Shown: positions 7,108-14,954 of the stretch, piece by piece | Position numbering within the stretch: the stretch's first letter is position 1 | Layout of the letters: every line of letters starts with the position of its first letter | Source of the DNA: Caulobacter sp. 602-2 | GTDB lineage: Bacteria > Pseudomonadota > Alphaproteobacteria > Caulobacterales > Caulobacteraceae | Direction of reading: 5' to 3' | Assembly (NCBI RefSeq): GCF_011043625.1 | Contig: NZ_JAAKGT010000001.1 | Span: forward strand, 806,001-870,000 | Length of the DNA: 64,000 nucleotides | The notes under the pieces: generated by a model | The model's database searches: none | What the model saw: the letters and a program-made list of their open reading frames with translations, nothing else | What the model was told of the DNA's origin: nothing | Made by a program: the position numbers and the translations under genes

Positions 7108-9792
7108 TTACTTGCCTGCCAGCGCCGCCTGAGCGGCCGCGAGGCGGGCGATCGGCACGCGGTAGGGCGAGCAGGACACGTAGTCGAGACCGACCTTCTC
7201 GCAGAAGGCGATCGAGGCGGGGTCGCCGCCGTGTTCGCCGCAGATGCCCAGCTTGACGTCGGGACGAGCCGCCCTGCCCCGCTCGGCGGCGATGCGGATC
7301 AGGTCGCCCACGCCGTCCTGGTCGAGGCTGACGAAGGGGTCCTTCTCGAAGATGCCCTTGTCGATATAGGCGCCCAGGAACTTGCCGGCGTCGTCGCGGC
7401 TGATGCCGAACGTCGTCTGGGTCAGGTCGTTGGTGCCGAAGCTGAAGAACTCGGCGTTGGCGGCCAGGTCGCCGGCCCGCAGGGCGGCGCGGGGCAGCTC
7501 CACCATCGTGCCGACGGTGTACTTCAGATCGACGCCCTGCTCGGCCAGCACCGCCTTGGCGACGCGGTCGGTCAGGTCGCGCAGGTACTTCATCTCTTCG
7601 CCCTTGGCGACGAGCGGGTGCATGATTTCCGGCACCGGAGCGGCCTTGCCCGACTTGGCGATCTCGCACGCCGCCTCGAGGATGGCCCGGACCTGCATCT
7701 CGTAGATCTCGGGATAGGAGACGCCCAGGCGGCAGCCGCGGTGGCCGAGCATGGGGTTGGTCTCGTGCAGCTCCTTGGCGCGACGCAGCAGCTTGCCGGC
7801 GTCGAGACCGGTGGCCTCGGCGACGGCCCGCACGTCTTCTTCCGTGTGCGGAAGGAACTCGTGCAGCGGCGGGTCGAGCAGGCGGATGGTGACCGGCAGG
7901 CCTTCCATGATCGTGAAGAGCTCGACGAAGTCGGCCTTCTGGAAGGGGGCGATCTTGGCCAGCGCCGTGCGGCGGCCAGCCTCGTCGTCGGCCAGGATCA
8001 TCTCGCGCACCGCGGCGATGCGGGTGTCGTCGAAGAACATGTGCTCGGTGCGGCACAAGCCGATGCCCTCGGCGCCGAACTGGCGGGCGGTCTTGGCGTC
8101 GAGCGGGGTCTCGGCGTTGGCGCGCACCTTCAGGCGACGGACCTGATCGGCCCAGCCCATCAGGGTGGCGAAATCGCCGGTCAGCTCGGGCTCGATCATC
8201 TTGGGCGCGCCGGCCAGGATTTCGCCGGTGGAGCCGTCGATGGTGATGATCTCGCCGGCCTTGAACTCGCGACCCTTGGCCCGGAACAGACCTTCCTTGG
8301 CGAAGATCGACACGTCGCCGGCGCCGGAGACGCAAGGACGGCCCATGCCGCGCGCCACGACGGCGGCGTGGCTGGTCATGCCGCCGCGGGCGGTGATGAT
8401 GCCGCGGGCGGCGTGCATGCCGTGGATGTCTTCCGGCGAGGTCTCTTCACGCACCAGGATCACGGCTTCGCCGTTGGCGGCGGCCTTCTCGGCCTCGTCG
8501 CTGTCGAAGACGATCTTGCCGGTGGCCGCGCCGGGCGAAGCCGGCAGGCCGACGGTGACGACGTCGCGGTGCGCGGCCGGATCGATGGTCGGGTGCAGCA
8601 GTTGGTCCAGCGAGGCCGGCTCGACGCGGCTGACGCCCTCTTCCTTGCTGATCACGCCCTCGGCGGCCATGTCGACGGCGATCTTCAACGCGGCCTTGGC
8701 GGTGCGCTTGCCGTTGCGAGTCTGCAGCATGTAGAGCGTGCCCTGCTCCACCGTGAACTCGATGTCCTGCATGTCGCGGTAGTGGCGCTCCAGCGTCTCG
8801 ACCACGGTCTTGAACTGGCCGAACACCTCCGGCATCGCCTCTTCCATCGAGGGGGCCGTGTCGCCCATCTCCTCGCGGGCGGCCTTGGTCAGCGACTGCG
8901 GCGTGCGGATGCCGGCGACGACGTCCTCGCCCTGGGCGTTGATCAGGAACTCGCCATAGAGGCGGTTGTCGCCGTTCGACGGGTTGCGCGTGAAGGCCAC
9001 GCCGGTGGCCGAGGTGTCGCCCATGTTGCCGAACACCATCGACTGGATGTTGACGGCGGTGCCCCAGCTTTCGGGGATGTCGTGCATGCGGCGATAGAAC
9101 TTGGCGCGGTCGTTCATCCAGCTGGCGAACACGGCGCCGACGGCGCCCCACAGCTGCTCCTGGGCGTCCTGCGGGAACGGCTTGCCCAGCTCGTTGAGGA
9201 CGGCGGCCTTGTAGTCCTTGATCACGCCGGCCCAGTCGTCGGCGGTGAGGCCGGTGTCGACGTGGACGTCGAGGCGATCCTTATGGTCGTCGAGGATTTC
9301 CTCGAACATGTGGTGCTCCAGGTCGAGCACGACGTTCGAGTACATCTGGATGAAGCGGCGGTAGCTGTCGTAGGCGAAGCGGCGGTCGCCCGACAGCTTG
9401 GCCAGGCCCTCGACGGTCTCGTCGTTGAGGCCCAGGTTCAGGACGGTGTCCATCATGCCCGGCATCGAGGCGCGAGCGCCCGAGCGCACCGACACCAGCA
9501 GCGGATTGGCCACATCGCCGAAACGCTTGCCGGTGATGGCCTCGATCTTGGCGAGCCCGGCGGCGACCTGACCGGCCAGCTCGGCCGGATACTGCTTGCC
9601 GTTGGCGTAGTAGTGGACGCAGGCCTCGGTGGTGATCGTAAAGCCGGGCGGAACCGGCAGACCCAGCGACGACATCTCGGCGAGATTGGCGCCCTTGCCT
9701 CCGAGGAGGTTCTTCATCGAGGCGTCGCCGTCAGCGCCGCCTCCCCCGAACGAATAGACCCAAAGGGACTTCGTCAGCGTCTCTACCGGCAT
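7108..9792 (-). CDS. ppdK: Pyruvate, phosphate dikinase
   Basis: This 894-residue protein is full length for PPDK, which interconverts ATP, phosphate and pyruvate with AMP, PPi and phosphoenolpyruvate. The N-terminal ATP-grasp domain begins GGKGANLAEMSSLGLPVPPG. The swivelling phosphohistidine domain has GGMTSHAAVVARGMGRPC with the catalytic His at about 475. The C-terminal PEP/pyruvate barrel has SFGTNDLTQTTFGISRDD and GICGEHGGDP with the catalytic Cys at about 851. In a Caulobacter-like organism it would serve gluconeogenic or reversible PEP-pyruvate flux. It is a single-gene unit with its own terminator and a LacI-type palindrome about 190 bases upstream. Confidence 0.97.
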   Translation of the reverse strand: MPVETLTKSLWVYSFGGGGADGDASMKNLLGGKGANLAEMSSLGLPVPPGFTITTEACVHYYANGKQYPAELAGQVAAGLAKIEAITGKRFGDVANPLLVSVRSGARASMPGMMDTVLNLGLNDETVEGLAKLSGDRRFAYDSYRRFIQMYSNVVLDLEHHMFEEILDDHKDRLDVHVDTGLTADDWAGVIKDYKAAVLNELGKPFPQDAQEQLWGAVGAVFASWMNDRAKFYRRMHDIPESWGTAVNIQSMVFGNMGDTSATGVAFTRNPSNGDNRLYGEFLINAQGEDVVAGIRTPQSLTKAAREEMGDTAPSMEEAMPEVFGQFKTVVETLERHYRDMQDIEFTVEQGTLYMLQTRNGKRTAKAALKIAVDMAAEGVISKEEGVSRVEPASLDQLLHPTIDPAAHRDVVTVGLPASPGAATGKIVFDSDEAEKAAANGEAVILVREETSPEDIHGMHAARGIITARGGMTSHAAVVARGMGRPCVSGAGDVSIFAKEGLFRAKGREFKAGEIITIDGSTGEILAGAPKMIEPELTGDFATLMGWADQVRRLKVRANAETPLDAKTARQFGAEGIGLCRTEHMFFDDTRIAAVREMILADDEAGRRTALAKIAPFQKADFVELFTIMEGLPVTIRLLDPPLHEFLPHTEEDVRAVAEATGLDAGKLLRRAKELHETNPMLGHRGCRLGVSYPEIYEMQVRAILEAACEIAKSGKAAPVPEIMHPLVAKGEEMKYLRDLTDRVAKAVLAEQGVDLKYTVGTMVELPRAALRAGDLAANAEFFSFGTNDLTQTTFGISRDDAGKFLGAYIDKGIFEKDPFVSLDQDGVGDLIRIAAERGRAARPDVKLGICGEHGGDPASIAFCEKVGLDYVSCSPYRVPIARLAAAQAALAGK

Positions 9793-10138
9793 TTTGAGTT
9801 CACCCTGCGATAAAGTGAAAAAAGGCCGCGCCCTCTATCGGGGTCGTCTCGCCCTGGAACAGCCCTGCGAACTTGAATCTCGCAGTGCAATATCCGTGGC
9901 CTCCCTAGCATTTTGGCCAAGAACGCGTCCACATGTGCGTTGCGTTCCCGCAGATTTGCCAAGAATTCAGCAAATCATTGCTATGACAACGTTGTCTTGA
10001 TCGCAGTTTGACAGCACACGCCACTTCAAAGGCACGAAACGTCGCCATACGGAGAATAGCTACGCTTGCGCGGGACTGGTCGGCGACCACCGCGAGCAGC
10101 CCGAAACGACAATGATCGCACAGCGAGCGCGCGGCCGC
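9793..10138. other. Intergenic region upstream of ppdK, no gene supported
   Basis: These 346 bases separate the ppdK start from the stop of the DUF3606 gene. They are AT-richer than the surroundings. The only structured elements I see are the palindrome at 9985-9996 and a loose dyad TTTGC...GCAAA at 9955-9974. The short reading frames here have no recognisable protein character or ribosome-binding sites. Confidence 0.6.
9985..9996. promoter_or_regulatory. LacI-type palindromic operator candidate upstream of ppdK
   Basis: GACAACGTTGTC is a perfect 12-base palindrome with the central AACGTT core common to operators of LacI-family regulators. It lies 193 bases upstream of the ppdK start in the AT-rich upstream region. 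The responsible regulator is not in the window, and no promoter boxes could be placed confidently beside it. Confidence 0.45.
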
Positions 10139-10321
10139 TCAGCGCTTCTTGCCGAGCTCGGCGGCGATGTCCTTGGTCATCCGGCCCACCTTGCGGTGGG
10201 CGGTCGTGATCTGCTCGCGCGTCACGCCCCAGCGCTTCATCCAGTATTCGACGGCCTGGCGCTCGGAGAGATCGAGGCGGTCCTTGTCGATGAAGCCGCG
10301 CTTGTCCTTGAGACCGGCCAT
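10139..10321 (-). CDS. DUF3606 domain protein
   Basis: From the ATG at 10321 this is a 60-residue, highly charged protein: LDLSERQAVEYWMKRWGVTR then EQITTAHRKVGRM. That matches DUF3606, a small family in alphaproteobacteria with a helix-turn-helix-like pattern and no known function. A GTG 12 bases upstream is possible, but the ATG overlaps the TGA of the preceding small gene (TGATG), the usual coupling signal. Another DUF3606 protein is encoded at 30941-31135. Confidence 0.75.
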   Translation of the reverse strand: MAGLKDKRGFIDKDRLDLSERQAVEYWMKRWGVTREQITTAHRKVGRMTKDIAAELGKKR

Positions 10322-10491
10322 CAGCTGTTCCACGGCTTGGTGGAGCCGGCCGCCTTGCGGGCCGCCTGCTCGCGTTGAAAGCGACCGCCGCGCGGCGGCT
10401 TGGGCTTGGCGGCCAGCGCCGCCTGCTTGATGCGCAGGGCCCGCTGGATCGGAGTTTCGCCGGGCGGGCCGTCGTCGGTGGGATCGCTCAT
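10321..10491 (-). CDS. Small basic protein of unknown function, coupled to the DUF3606 gene
   Basis: The ATG at 10491 opens a 56-residue frame, MSDPTDDGPPGETPIQRALR then IKQAALAAKPKPPRGGRFQR, ending ...STKPWNS. It has an acidic N-terminus, a strongly basic Lys/Arg/Ala middle and no membrane helix. CCTCTCTCCC on the plus strand gives a GGGAGAG ribosome-binding site 5' of the ATG. Its stop overlaps the downstream DUF3606 ATG, so the two are likely co-translated. The basic composition suggests nucleic-acid or ribosome contact, but I do not recognise the family. Confidence 0.7.
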   Translation of the reverse strand: MSDPTDDGPPGETPIQRALRIKQAALAAKPKPPRGGRFQREQAARKAAGSTKPWNS

Positions 10492-10515
10492 GGGAGAGAG
10501 GTTAGCACGTAGCCC

Positions 10516-10623
10516 GTGCGTCCTTCGAGGCCCGCTTGCGCGGGCGCCTCAGGATGAGGAATTCAGTGCAATGGCGTCCTCATCCTGAGGTGCGAGGCGC
10601 AAGCCGAGCCTCGAAGGACGCAC
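10516..10623. repeat. Long imperfect inverted repeat of the alphaproteobacterial dispersed type
   Basis: Left arm 10516-10560 starts GTGCGTCCTTCGAGGC and ends CCTCAGGATGAGGA. Right arm 10577-10623 starts TCCTCATCCTGAGG and ends GCCTCGAAGGACGCAC. The outer and inner segments pair almost perfectly, with a more variable GC-rich middle. From memory, CCTTCGAGG...CCTCAGGATGAGG is a dispersed extragenic palindrome common in alphaproteobacterial genomes. It sits between the yjfC-like stop (10630) and the small gene promoter, and could form a very stable RNA hairpin. Confidence 0.8.
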
Positions 10624-10629
10624 TGCCCC

Positions 10630-11790
10630 TCACCCCTCGATGATGTGCGGCACGAACCGGGCCAGGTTCTTGGTGACCTGGCTGTCGTCCTCGCGGATGC
10701 CCATGCCGACGGGCTCGGCCCCGACGATCCAGGCGCCGACCACCGGATGCTTGCCGTCGAAGCTGGGCGGCGGGTGGAAGGCCTGGACGATCGCGCCTTC
10801 AGCGCCATAGCCCTGGTCGAGCACCGGCTCGGCGCCCTCGCCGACGATCTCGACATTGGCGCCCTCGCGCGAGAACAGCGGCTTGCGCACGTAGTTCGCG
10901 CCCAGCGCAGAAGCGGCCGGATCGCCTACGAAATAGGCCTCCAGCAGGTTGGGATGGCCCTTGTGGCGTTCCCACAGCAGCGGAAGGATCGCCTTGTTGG
11001 ACAGGATCGCCTTCCACGGCGGCTCCAGCCAGCGGACCTTGGCCGTGGTCAGGTTGGCCGCGTAGGGCTCGCGCAGCATGTCTTCCCACGGATAGAGCTT
11101 GAACGCCGCCTGCAGCAGGTAGCCGTCGGTGTCGACGAACTGGCCCTCTTCGTTGAGGCCGATGGCGTTCATGGCCACGAACTTGGGGTCCAGGCCCGCC
11201 TGGGCGGCCAGATCCTCCAGGAACCGCACCGTCTGGCGATCCTCGACAGCCTCGTCGTCGCTGGCGAAGTGCACGAAGCCGCCATTGGGGAACAGCACCT
11301 TGAAGCGGTCGCGCATCGCTTCGAACAGGCTGTTGAACTGGTCGGTCCCGGCCGGTAGGGCGCCCTGCCCCAACAGGTCTTCCAGCCACAGCCACTGGAA
11401 GGTGGCGGCCTCGAACAGGCTGGTGGGGGTGTCGGCGTTGTATTCGTAGAGCTTGGGCGGGCCAGAGCCGTCATAGCCGAAATCGAATCGGCCGTAGAGC
11501 GAGGGCTCCTTGGCGCGCCAGGAGGCGGCGACGAAATCCCAGTGCTCGCGCGGGATCGCCAGCTTTTCGAGGATCTCCTCGCTGGCGACCGCCTCGTCGA
11601 CGAGATCAAGGCACAGGTCATGAAGCTCGGCCGCGGCCGGCTCCAGGTGCTCCTCGATCTCGCGCAGGGTGAAGGCGTACGCCGTCCCCTCGTCCCAATA
11701 GGCCTGTCCGCCGGTGTGATGGTAGACGAAGCCGACGGCCTCGGCCTTCTCGCGCCAGTCGGCGCGAGGGGTCAGGGTAAGACGACGCAC
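10630..11790 (-). CDS. yjfC: Glutathionylspermidine-synthase-like ATP-grasp protein (YjfC/YgiC family)
   Basis: The 386-residue protein has the signatures of the glutathionylspermidine synthase C-terminal (preATP-grasp/ATP-grasp) family: LYGRFDFGYDGSGPPKLYEY and NADTPTSLFEAATFQWLW near residue 105, then the nucleotide-binding region with KPLFSREGANVEI. It has no amidase half, so it resembles E. coli YgiC and YjfC, which ligate a still-debated peptide or amine. The start is a GTG at 11790, 9 bases after the PspA-like gene; no nearby ATG keeps the conserved N-terminus. It is the last gene of a three-gene arm (yjfI-yjfJ-yjfC). Confidence 0.88.
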   Translation of the reverse strand: MRRLTLTPRADWREKAEAVGFVYHHTGGQAYWDEGTAYAFTLREIEEHLEPAAAELHDLCLDLVDEAVASEEILEKLAIPREHWDFVAASWRAKEPSLYGRFDFGYDGSGPPKLYEYNADTPTSLFEAATFQWLWLEDLLGQGALPAGTDQFNSLFEAMRDRFKVLFPNGGFVHFASDDEAVEDRQTVRFLEDLAAQAGLDPKFVAMNAIGLNEEGQFVDTDGYLLQAAFKLYPWEDMLREPYAANLTTAKVRWLEPPWKAILSNKAILPLLWERHKGHPNLLEAYFVGDPAASALGANYVRKPLFSREGANVEIVGEGAEPVLDQGYGAEGAIVQAFHPPPSFDGKHPVVGAWIVGAEPVGMGIREDDSQVTKNLARFVPHIIEG

Positions 11791-11799
11791 GCTGAGCTC

Positions 11800-12534
11800 T
11801 TATTCGGACTTCGAACCGTCGGCGGCCTTGTCCTCGATCTGCAGCGGGGCGGGCTGCGGCGCGAGGCGGGCCAGGATGTCGTCGGCAGACGACTGGCCCG
11901 GCAGGATGCCGGCCACGCGCAGCTTCTCGTCGAGATCGGCGCCGGTGCGGCGGTCTTCCAGTTCGCCGGCGGCCTTGATCTTTTCGCCGCGGATCATCTG
12001 GCGCTCCTTGATCCGCGCCAGGCTGTCGGCGGCCGAGCCCAGCGAGGCGCCGGCGCCGGCGCCGCGGGCGGTGACGGCGGCCTGGGCCTTCTGGACCGAC
12101 TCATTGACCTTCACGACCTCGACCTCGCGCTTGAGCGTGTCGATGCGGCGGTCGGTGGCGGCGATGGCCTGGTGCAGCTGGTCCTCGGCCTCGCGCATGC
12201 CGCCGATCTGCGGCTCCTTCAGCGAGATCTCGCTCTCGATGTCGGCGATGCGCTGGGCGACCTGGCGGGCGAGATCCATGTCGCCCTTGGTGACGGCGGC
12301 GCGGGCGGAGTTCTCGTACTTGGCCACCTGCTCGCGCAGGCTCTTGACGTCGTTCTCCTGGATGCGGCGACGGGCCACCAGGGTGGCGAGGTTGTCGCGC
12401 GCCTTGGCCTGGGCCGTGTCGGCGTCGCGGATTTCCTGGTCGAGGATGCGGATGGCGTTGGCGTCGACGACGGCGGACGTGGCTTCGTGGGCGCCGGCGC
12501 GACCCAGGGTGAACAGCTTGCGCCAGATGGACAT
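11800..12534 (-). CDS. yjfJ: PspA/IM30-family membrane-stress protein (YjfJ-like)
   Basis: The 244-residue, almost wholly helical protein opens MSIWRKLFTLGRAGAHEATS, an amphipathic N-terminal helix typical of PspA/IM30. Long coiled coils follow at about residues 25-150 (RDNLATLVARRRIQENDVKS, LARQVAQRIADIESEISL) and a charged, disordered tail ends the protein. PspA proteins polymerise on the inner membrane in an ESCRT-III-like manner and preserve membrane integrity. The upstream DUF2170 gene and downstream YjfC-like gene identify it as the YjfJ branch rather than the stress-induced pspA of psp operons. Confidence 0.9.
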   Translation of the reverse strand: MSIWRKLFTLGRAGAHEATSAVVDANAIRILDQEIRDADTAQAKARDNLATLVARRRIQENDVKSLREQVAKYENSARAAVTKGDMDLARQVAQRIADIESEISLKEPQIGGMREAEDQLHQAIAATDRRIDTLKREVEVVKVNESVQKAQAAVTARGAGAGASLGSAADSLARIKERQMIRGEKIKAAGELEDRRTGADLDEKLRVAGILPGQSSADDILARLAPQPAPLQIEDKAADGSKSE

Positions 12535-12564
12535 CGGAAGGCTCCGGGAAATTCTAGGTTTGGG

Positions 12565-13002
12565 TCAGGCGGCGGACGAGAACGAGGTGCGCAGGTCGGA
12601 AGCCACTTCGATGGCGTTCTCGGCCAGGGTGCGCAACTCGATCAGGATGTCCTCGATCGAGGTGGTGGTCGAGAGTTCGCCGAACAGTTCGTAGTAGTCG
12701 CGGCCGCCGACGGCGCAGATGCCGAAGTTCGACAGCGGCACCAGCTTCTGGGCCTTGAGCAGGAACTCGTTGAAGGCGTGACGGTCTTCCTGTTCGTCGA
12801 CCGGCCACAGCAGGGCCGAGGCGGCGACCTGCTGGTCGCTGACGCTGATGTAGATCTCCAGATCGCCATGCCAGTGCATGGTCGCCAGCAGGATTTCGTC
12901 GGCGCCGTCCAGGACGCTGACGGTGATCTCGTCGGCGCCGCGTCCGGGCGCTTCGTCCAGGGCCGCCTTCAGCGAGCGGACAGTCCAGGGCGTCTGACTC
13001 AT
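12565..13002 (-). CDS. yjfI: DUF2170 protein (YjfI-like)
   Basis: The 145-residue soluble acidic protein begins MSQTPWTVRSLKAALDEAPG and contains WHGDLEIYISVSDQQVAASA and QKLVPLSNFGICAVGGRDYY, which matches DUF2170 (E. coli YjfI). Function is unknown. Its constant pairing with a PspA-like gene suggests it modulates PspA assembly or its stress response. It is the first gene of the minus-strand arm and faces the yjfK-like gene across a 145-base divergent promoter region. Confidence 0.88.
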   Translation of the reverse strand: MSQTPWTVRSLKAALDEAPGRGADEITVSVLDGADEILLATMHWHGDLEIYISVSDQQVAASALLWPVDEQEDRHAFNEFLLKAQKLVPLSNFGICAVGGRDYYELFGELSTTTSIEDILIELRTLAENAIEVASDLRTSFSSAA

Positions 13003-13026
13003 CGGGTCGTGATCCTCTTCAGCGGG

Positions 13027-13112
13027 CCATCTTGGCCGTGTTCATACAAGATGGGAACCCGAACGCCAGCCGTCGAGAGCGAGCGGCGCCCCTTTTACAG
13101 CGCAGGCTGGCG
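13027..13112. promoter_or_regulatory. Nested dyads in the divergent yjfI / yjfK promoter region
   Basis: Two inverted repeats lie between the divergent arms: CCATCTTG (13027-13034) with CAAGATGG (13047-13054), spacer 12 bases; and CGCCAGCC (13064-13071) with GGCTGGCG (13105-13112), spacer 33 bases. Symmetry in a shared promoter fits a common regulator of both arms, but no regulator gene is adjacent. I found no sigma-54 -24/-12 element of the kind used by enterobacterial psp promoters. Confidence 0.4.
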
Positions 13113-13147
13113 CCGTACATGAGGGGCCAGTGTTGCAGGGACCCGCC

Positions 13148-13786
13148 ATGTTCAGTCGCTTATTCGGCCGCAAGGAACCCGCCCCGGAGTCGGCGCTGCC
13201 GGCCATCCGCAACGTGACCCTGGGCCGGACGGTCTGGCTGGACCCGCTGGCCTGGAAGCGGTTCGGAAGCGACACCAAGTTCCCGCTCGACCGCGACACG
13301 CTGGAAATCACCGCCCAGGGCCTGGTGGACCTGAAGGACGGCGGCTTCGTGCACCGGTTCTACACCGACGACCACGTGATGTTTCAGGCCGTGTCGGACG
13401 ATCGCGCCGGCCAGCGCCTGACCGACGTCACCATCTTCGTGCCCTGGGACAGCGCCTATCCGGGCGGCCGCGCCGACCGCGACGCCTGGGGCAAGCGCCT
13501 GCGCGCCCGCAGCTTCGCCGCCGCCGGCCTGCCGGAGTACTATCGCTTCTGGTTCGGCGACGAGGCCGAGAGCCAGGAGCCGGTGACCTTCTGGGAAGAG
13601 CTGCACGACGACCGCGACGGCGTGCCCGACCGCAAGATCTTCCAGACCTGCATGCTGTTCGCCCGCGACCTGCCCGGCGAGGGCCGCGAACTGCTGCTGG
13701 CCATCGAGATGGAGACCGAGGACCGCGAGGTCTCGTTCGAAACCATGATCGGCGTGCCGCTCGAAGTGGGCGAATTCCGCGCCTAA
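13148..13786 (+). CDS. yjfK: DUF2491 protein (YjfK-like)
   Basis: From the ATG at 13148 the product is 212 residues, MFSRLFGRKEPAPESALPAI onward, with conserved-looking blocks FYTDDHVMFQAVSDDRAGQR and WEELHDDRDGVPDRKIFQTC. The GTG at 13130 would add six residues, but AGGGA at 13137-13141 sits correctly for the ATG. The family (DUF2491, E. coli YjfK) is soluble, of unknown function and linked to PspA-like YjfJ. It leads the plus-strand arm yjfK-yjfL-yjfM. Confidence 0.87.
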   Translation: MFSRLFGRKEPAPESALPAIRNVTLGRTVWLDPLAWKRFGSDTKFPLDRDTLEITAQGLVDLKDGGFVHRFYTDDHVMFQAVSDDRAGQRLTDVTIFVPWDSAYPGGRADRDAWGKRLRARSFAAAGLPEYYRFWFGDEAESQEPVTFWEELHDDRDGVPDRKIFQTCMLFARDLPGEGRELLLAIEMETEDREVSFETMIGVPLEVGEFRA

Positions 13787-13810
13787 GCCTACCTGACAGG
13801 GGGAAAGACC

Positions 13811-14224
13811 ATGTTCGACGTCAATGCCTTCGGCGAAAGCGCCCTGGCCTTCCTGGTGGCCTTCGTCGCCGCCGGCGTGTTCACCGTCGCGTTCAAGATC
13901 GTCTACCAGGCGGTGACGCCCTATGACGAAGCCAAGCTGATCCGCGAGGGCAACGTCGCCGCGGCCGTCGCCCTGGGCGGCGCCGTGGTCGGCTACGTGC
14001 TGCCGCTGGCCTCGGCACTCAGCCACACCGTCAGCCTGATGGAGTTCGCCGCCTGGGCCCTGCTGGCCGGCGTGATCCAGATCGCCGCCTTCACCCTGGT
14101 GCGCTTCACCGTGCTCAAGGACCTGATCGACCGCATCGAGAAGGCCGAACTGGCCGCCGGCGTGTACCTGGCCTCGATCTCGCTGGCCGTCGGCCTGCTA
14201 AACGCCGCCTGCATGACCTCGTGA
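13811..14224 (+). CDS. yjfL: DUF350 membrane protein (YjfL-like)
   Basis: This 137-residue integral membrane protein has four predicted helices (ALAFLVAFVAAGVFTVAFKI; VAAAVALGGAVVGYVLPLAS; AAWALLAGVIQIAAFTLVRF; AAGVYLASISLAVGLLNAAC). Size and helix pattern fit DUF350, to which E. coli YjfL belongs. A GGGGGAAAG ribosome-binding site precedes the ATG. It follows yjfK by 24 bases and runs straight into yjfM. It is the likely membrane anchor of this PspA-linked system. Confidence 0.88.
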   Translation: MFDVNAFGESALAFLVAFVAAGVFTVAFKIVYQAVTPYDEAKLIREGNVAAAVALGGAVVGYVLPLASALSHTVSLMEFAAWALLAGVIQIAAFTLVRFTVLKDLIDRIEKAELAAGVYLASISLAVGLLNAACMTS

Positions 14225-14232
14225 GGCCGGAC

Positions 14233-14895
14233 ATGAACGCGCTTTCTCCCCTGCCCGCACCAGTCTCGGCTTCGACGCGGCGCCGCAAGCGCTCCAGCGC
14301 CGTGGCGCTGACCAGCCTGATGGCCGGCTCGGCCTTCACCCTGGTCGCGTGCGACGATCCCGGCTCGGCCACGCAATGGGGCGATCCGCCCGCCGCCGTC
14401 TCGGGCCAGAAGGTCGACGCCTCCAGCTTCGCCAGCCTGGACGAGTGCAAGGCCTCGGGCGACTTCACCGCCGACCAGTGCCAGACGGCCTATGACGAGG
14501 CCCAGAAGGCCAGCGCCGAGAACGCCCCAAAGTTCTCCGACCAGAAGAGCTGCGAGGAGCGCTACGGCGTCGACCAGTGCGTGCCGCGCAGCCAGGCCAA
14601 TGGCGGCGGCAGCTTCTTCACCCCACTGCTGACCGGCTTCATCATCGGCCAGGCCCTGGAAGGCATGAACAACCGCGGCTATCGCGGCGCGCCGATGTAT
14701 CGCGACCGCGACGGCACCTACTACAGCGGCTCGGGCTACCCGATCTCGCGCGACTACCTCTCGGGCCGCAGCCGGGTGCGCCAGGACAGCTTCGACGCGC
14801 CCTCGCGCTACGAGGCCCCGGCCCGGGTGCAGAGCCGCAGCAGCGTCATCTCGCGCGGCGGCTTCGGCGGCGGATCGCGCGGCTTCGGCGGCTGA
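14233..14895 (+). CDS. yjfM: DUF1190 lipoprotein-like protein (YjfM-like)
   Basis: The product is about 220 residues. A basic N-terminus (STRRRKRSS) precedes a hydrophobic signal ending LVAC, a plausible lipobox, then a Cys-containing domain (ECKASGDFTADQCQTAYDEA, CEERYGVDQC) and a Gly/Arg/Ser-rich tail ending GGFGGGSRGFGG. This matches DUF1190 (E. coli YjfM). I chose the ATG at 14233 because GAGG lies 6 bases upstream; a GTG at 14221 overlapping the yjfL stop is the alternative. It is the last gene of the arm. Confidence 0.82.
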   Translation: MNALSPLPAPVSASTRRRKRSSAVALTSLMAGSAFTLVACDDPGSATQWGDPPAAVSGQKVDASSFASLDECKASGDFTADQCQTAYDEAQKASAENAPKFSDQKSCEERYGVDQCVPRSQANGGGSFFTPLLTGFIIGQALEGMNNRGYRGAPMYRDRDGTYYSGSGYPISRDYLSGRSRVRQDSFDAPSRYEAPARVQSRSSVISRGGFGGGSRGFGG

Positions 14896-14910
14896 TTGGA
14901 ACTGATGACC

Positions 14911-14952
14911 GGTCGTCTCGCGTTGGATCCTCAAGGACCACGCGAGGCGACC
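14911..14952 (+). promoter_or_regulatory. Stable hairpin after yjfM covering the ribosome-binding site of the next small ORF
   Basis: GGTCGTCTCGCG (14911-14922) pairs with CGCGAGGCGACC (14941-14952) over 12 positions with one G-U pair; an inner TCC/GGA pairing closes around TCAA. The right arm contains the GAGG that would serve the ATG at 14955. No T-run follows, so it may be a yjfM mRNA 3' end or a translational switch rather than a classic terminator. Confidence 0.5.
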
Positions 14953-14954
14953 GC

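Noticed and set aside
6976-9813. 945-codon plus-strand frame opposite ppdK
   Set aside because: It is a shadow of ppdK, whose full set of catalytic motifs is on the minus strand; the frame also runs through the ppdK terminator and a repeat element.
9905-10090. 61-codon minus-strand frame in the ppdK upstream region
   Set aside because: It has no ribosome-binding site, family resemblance or coupling. It covers the AT-rich putative regulatory region with the palindrome.
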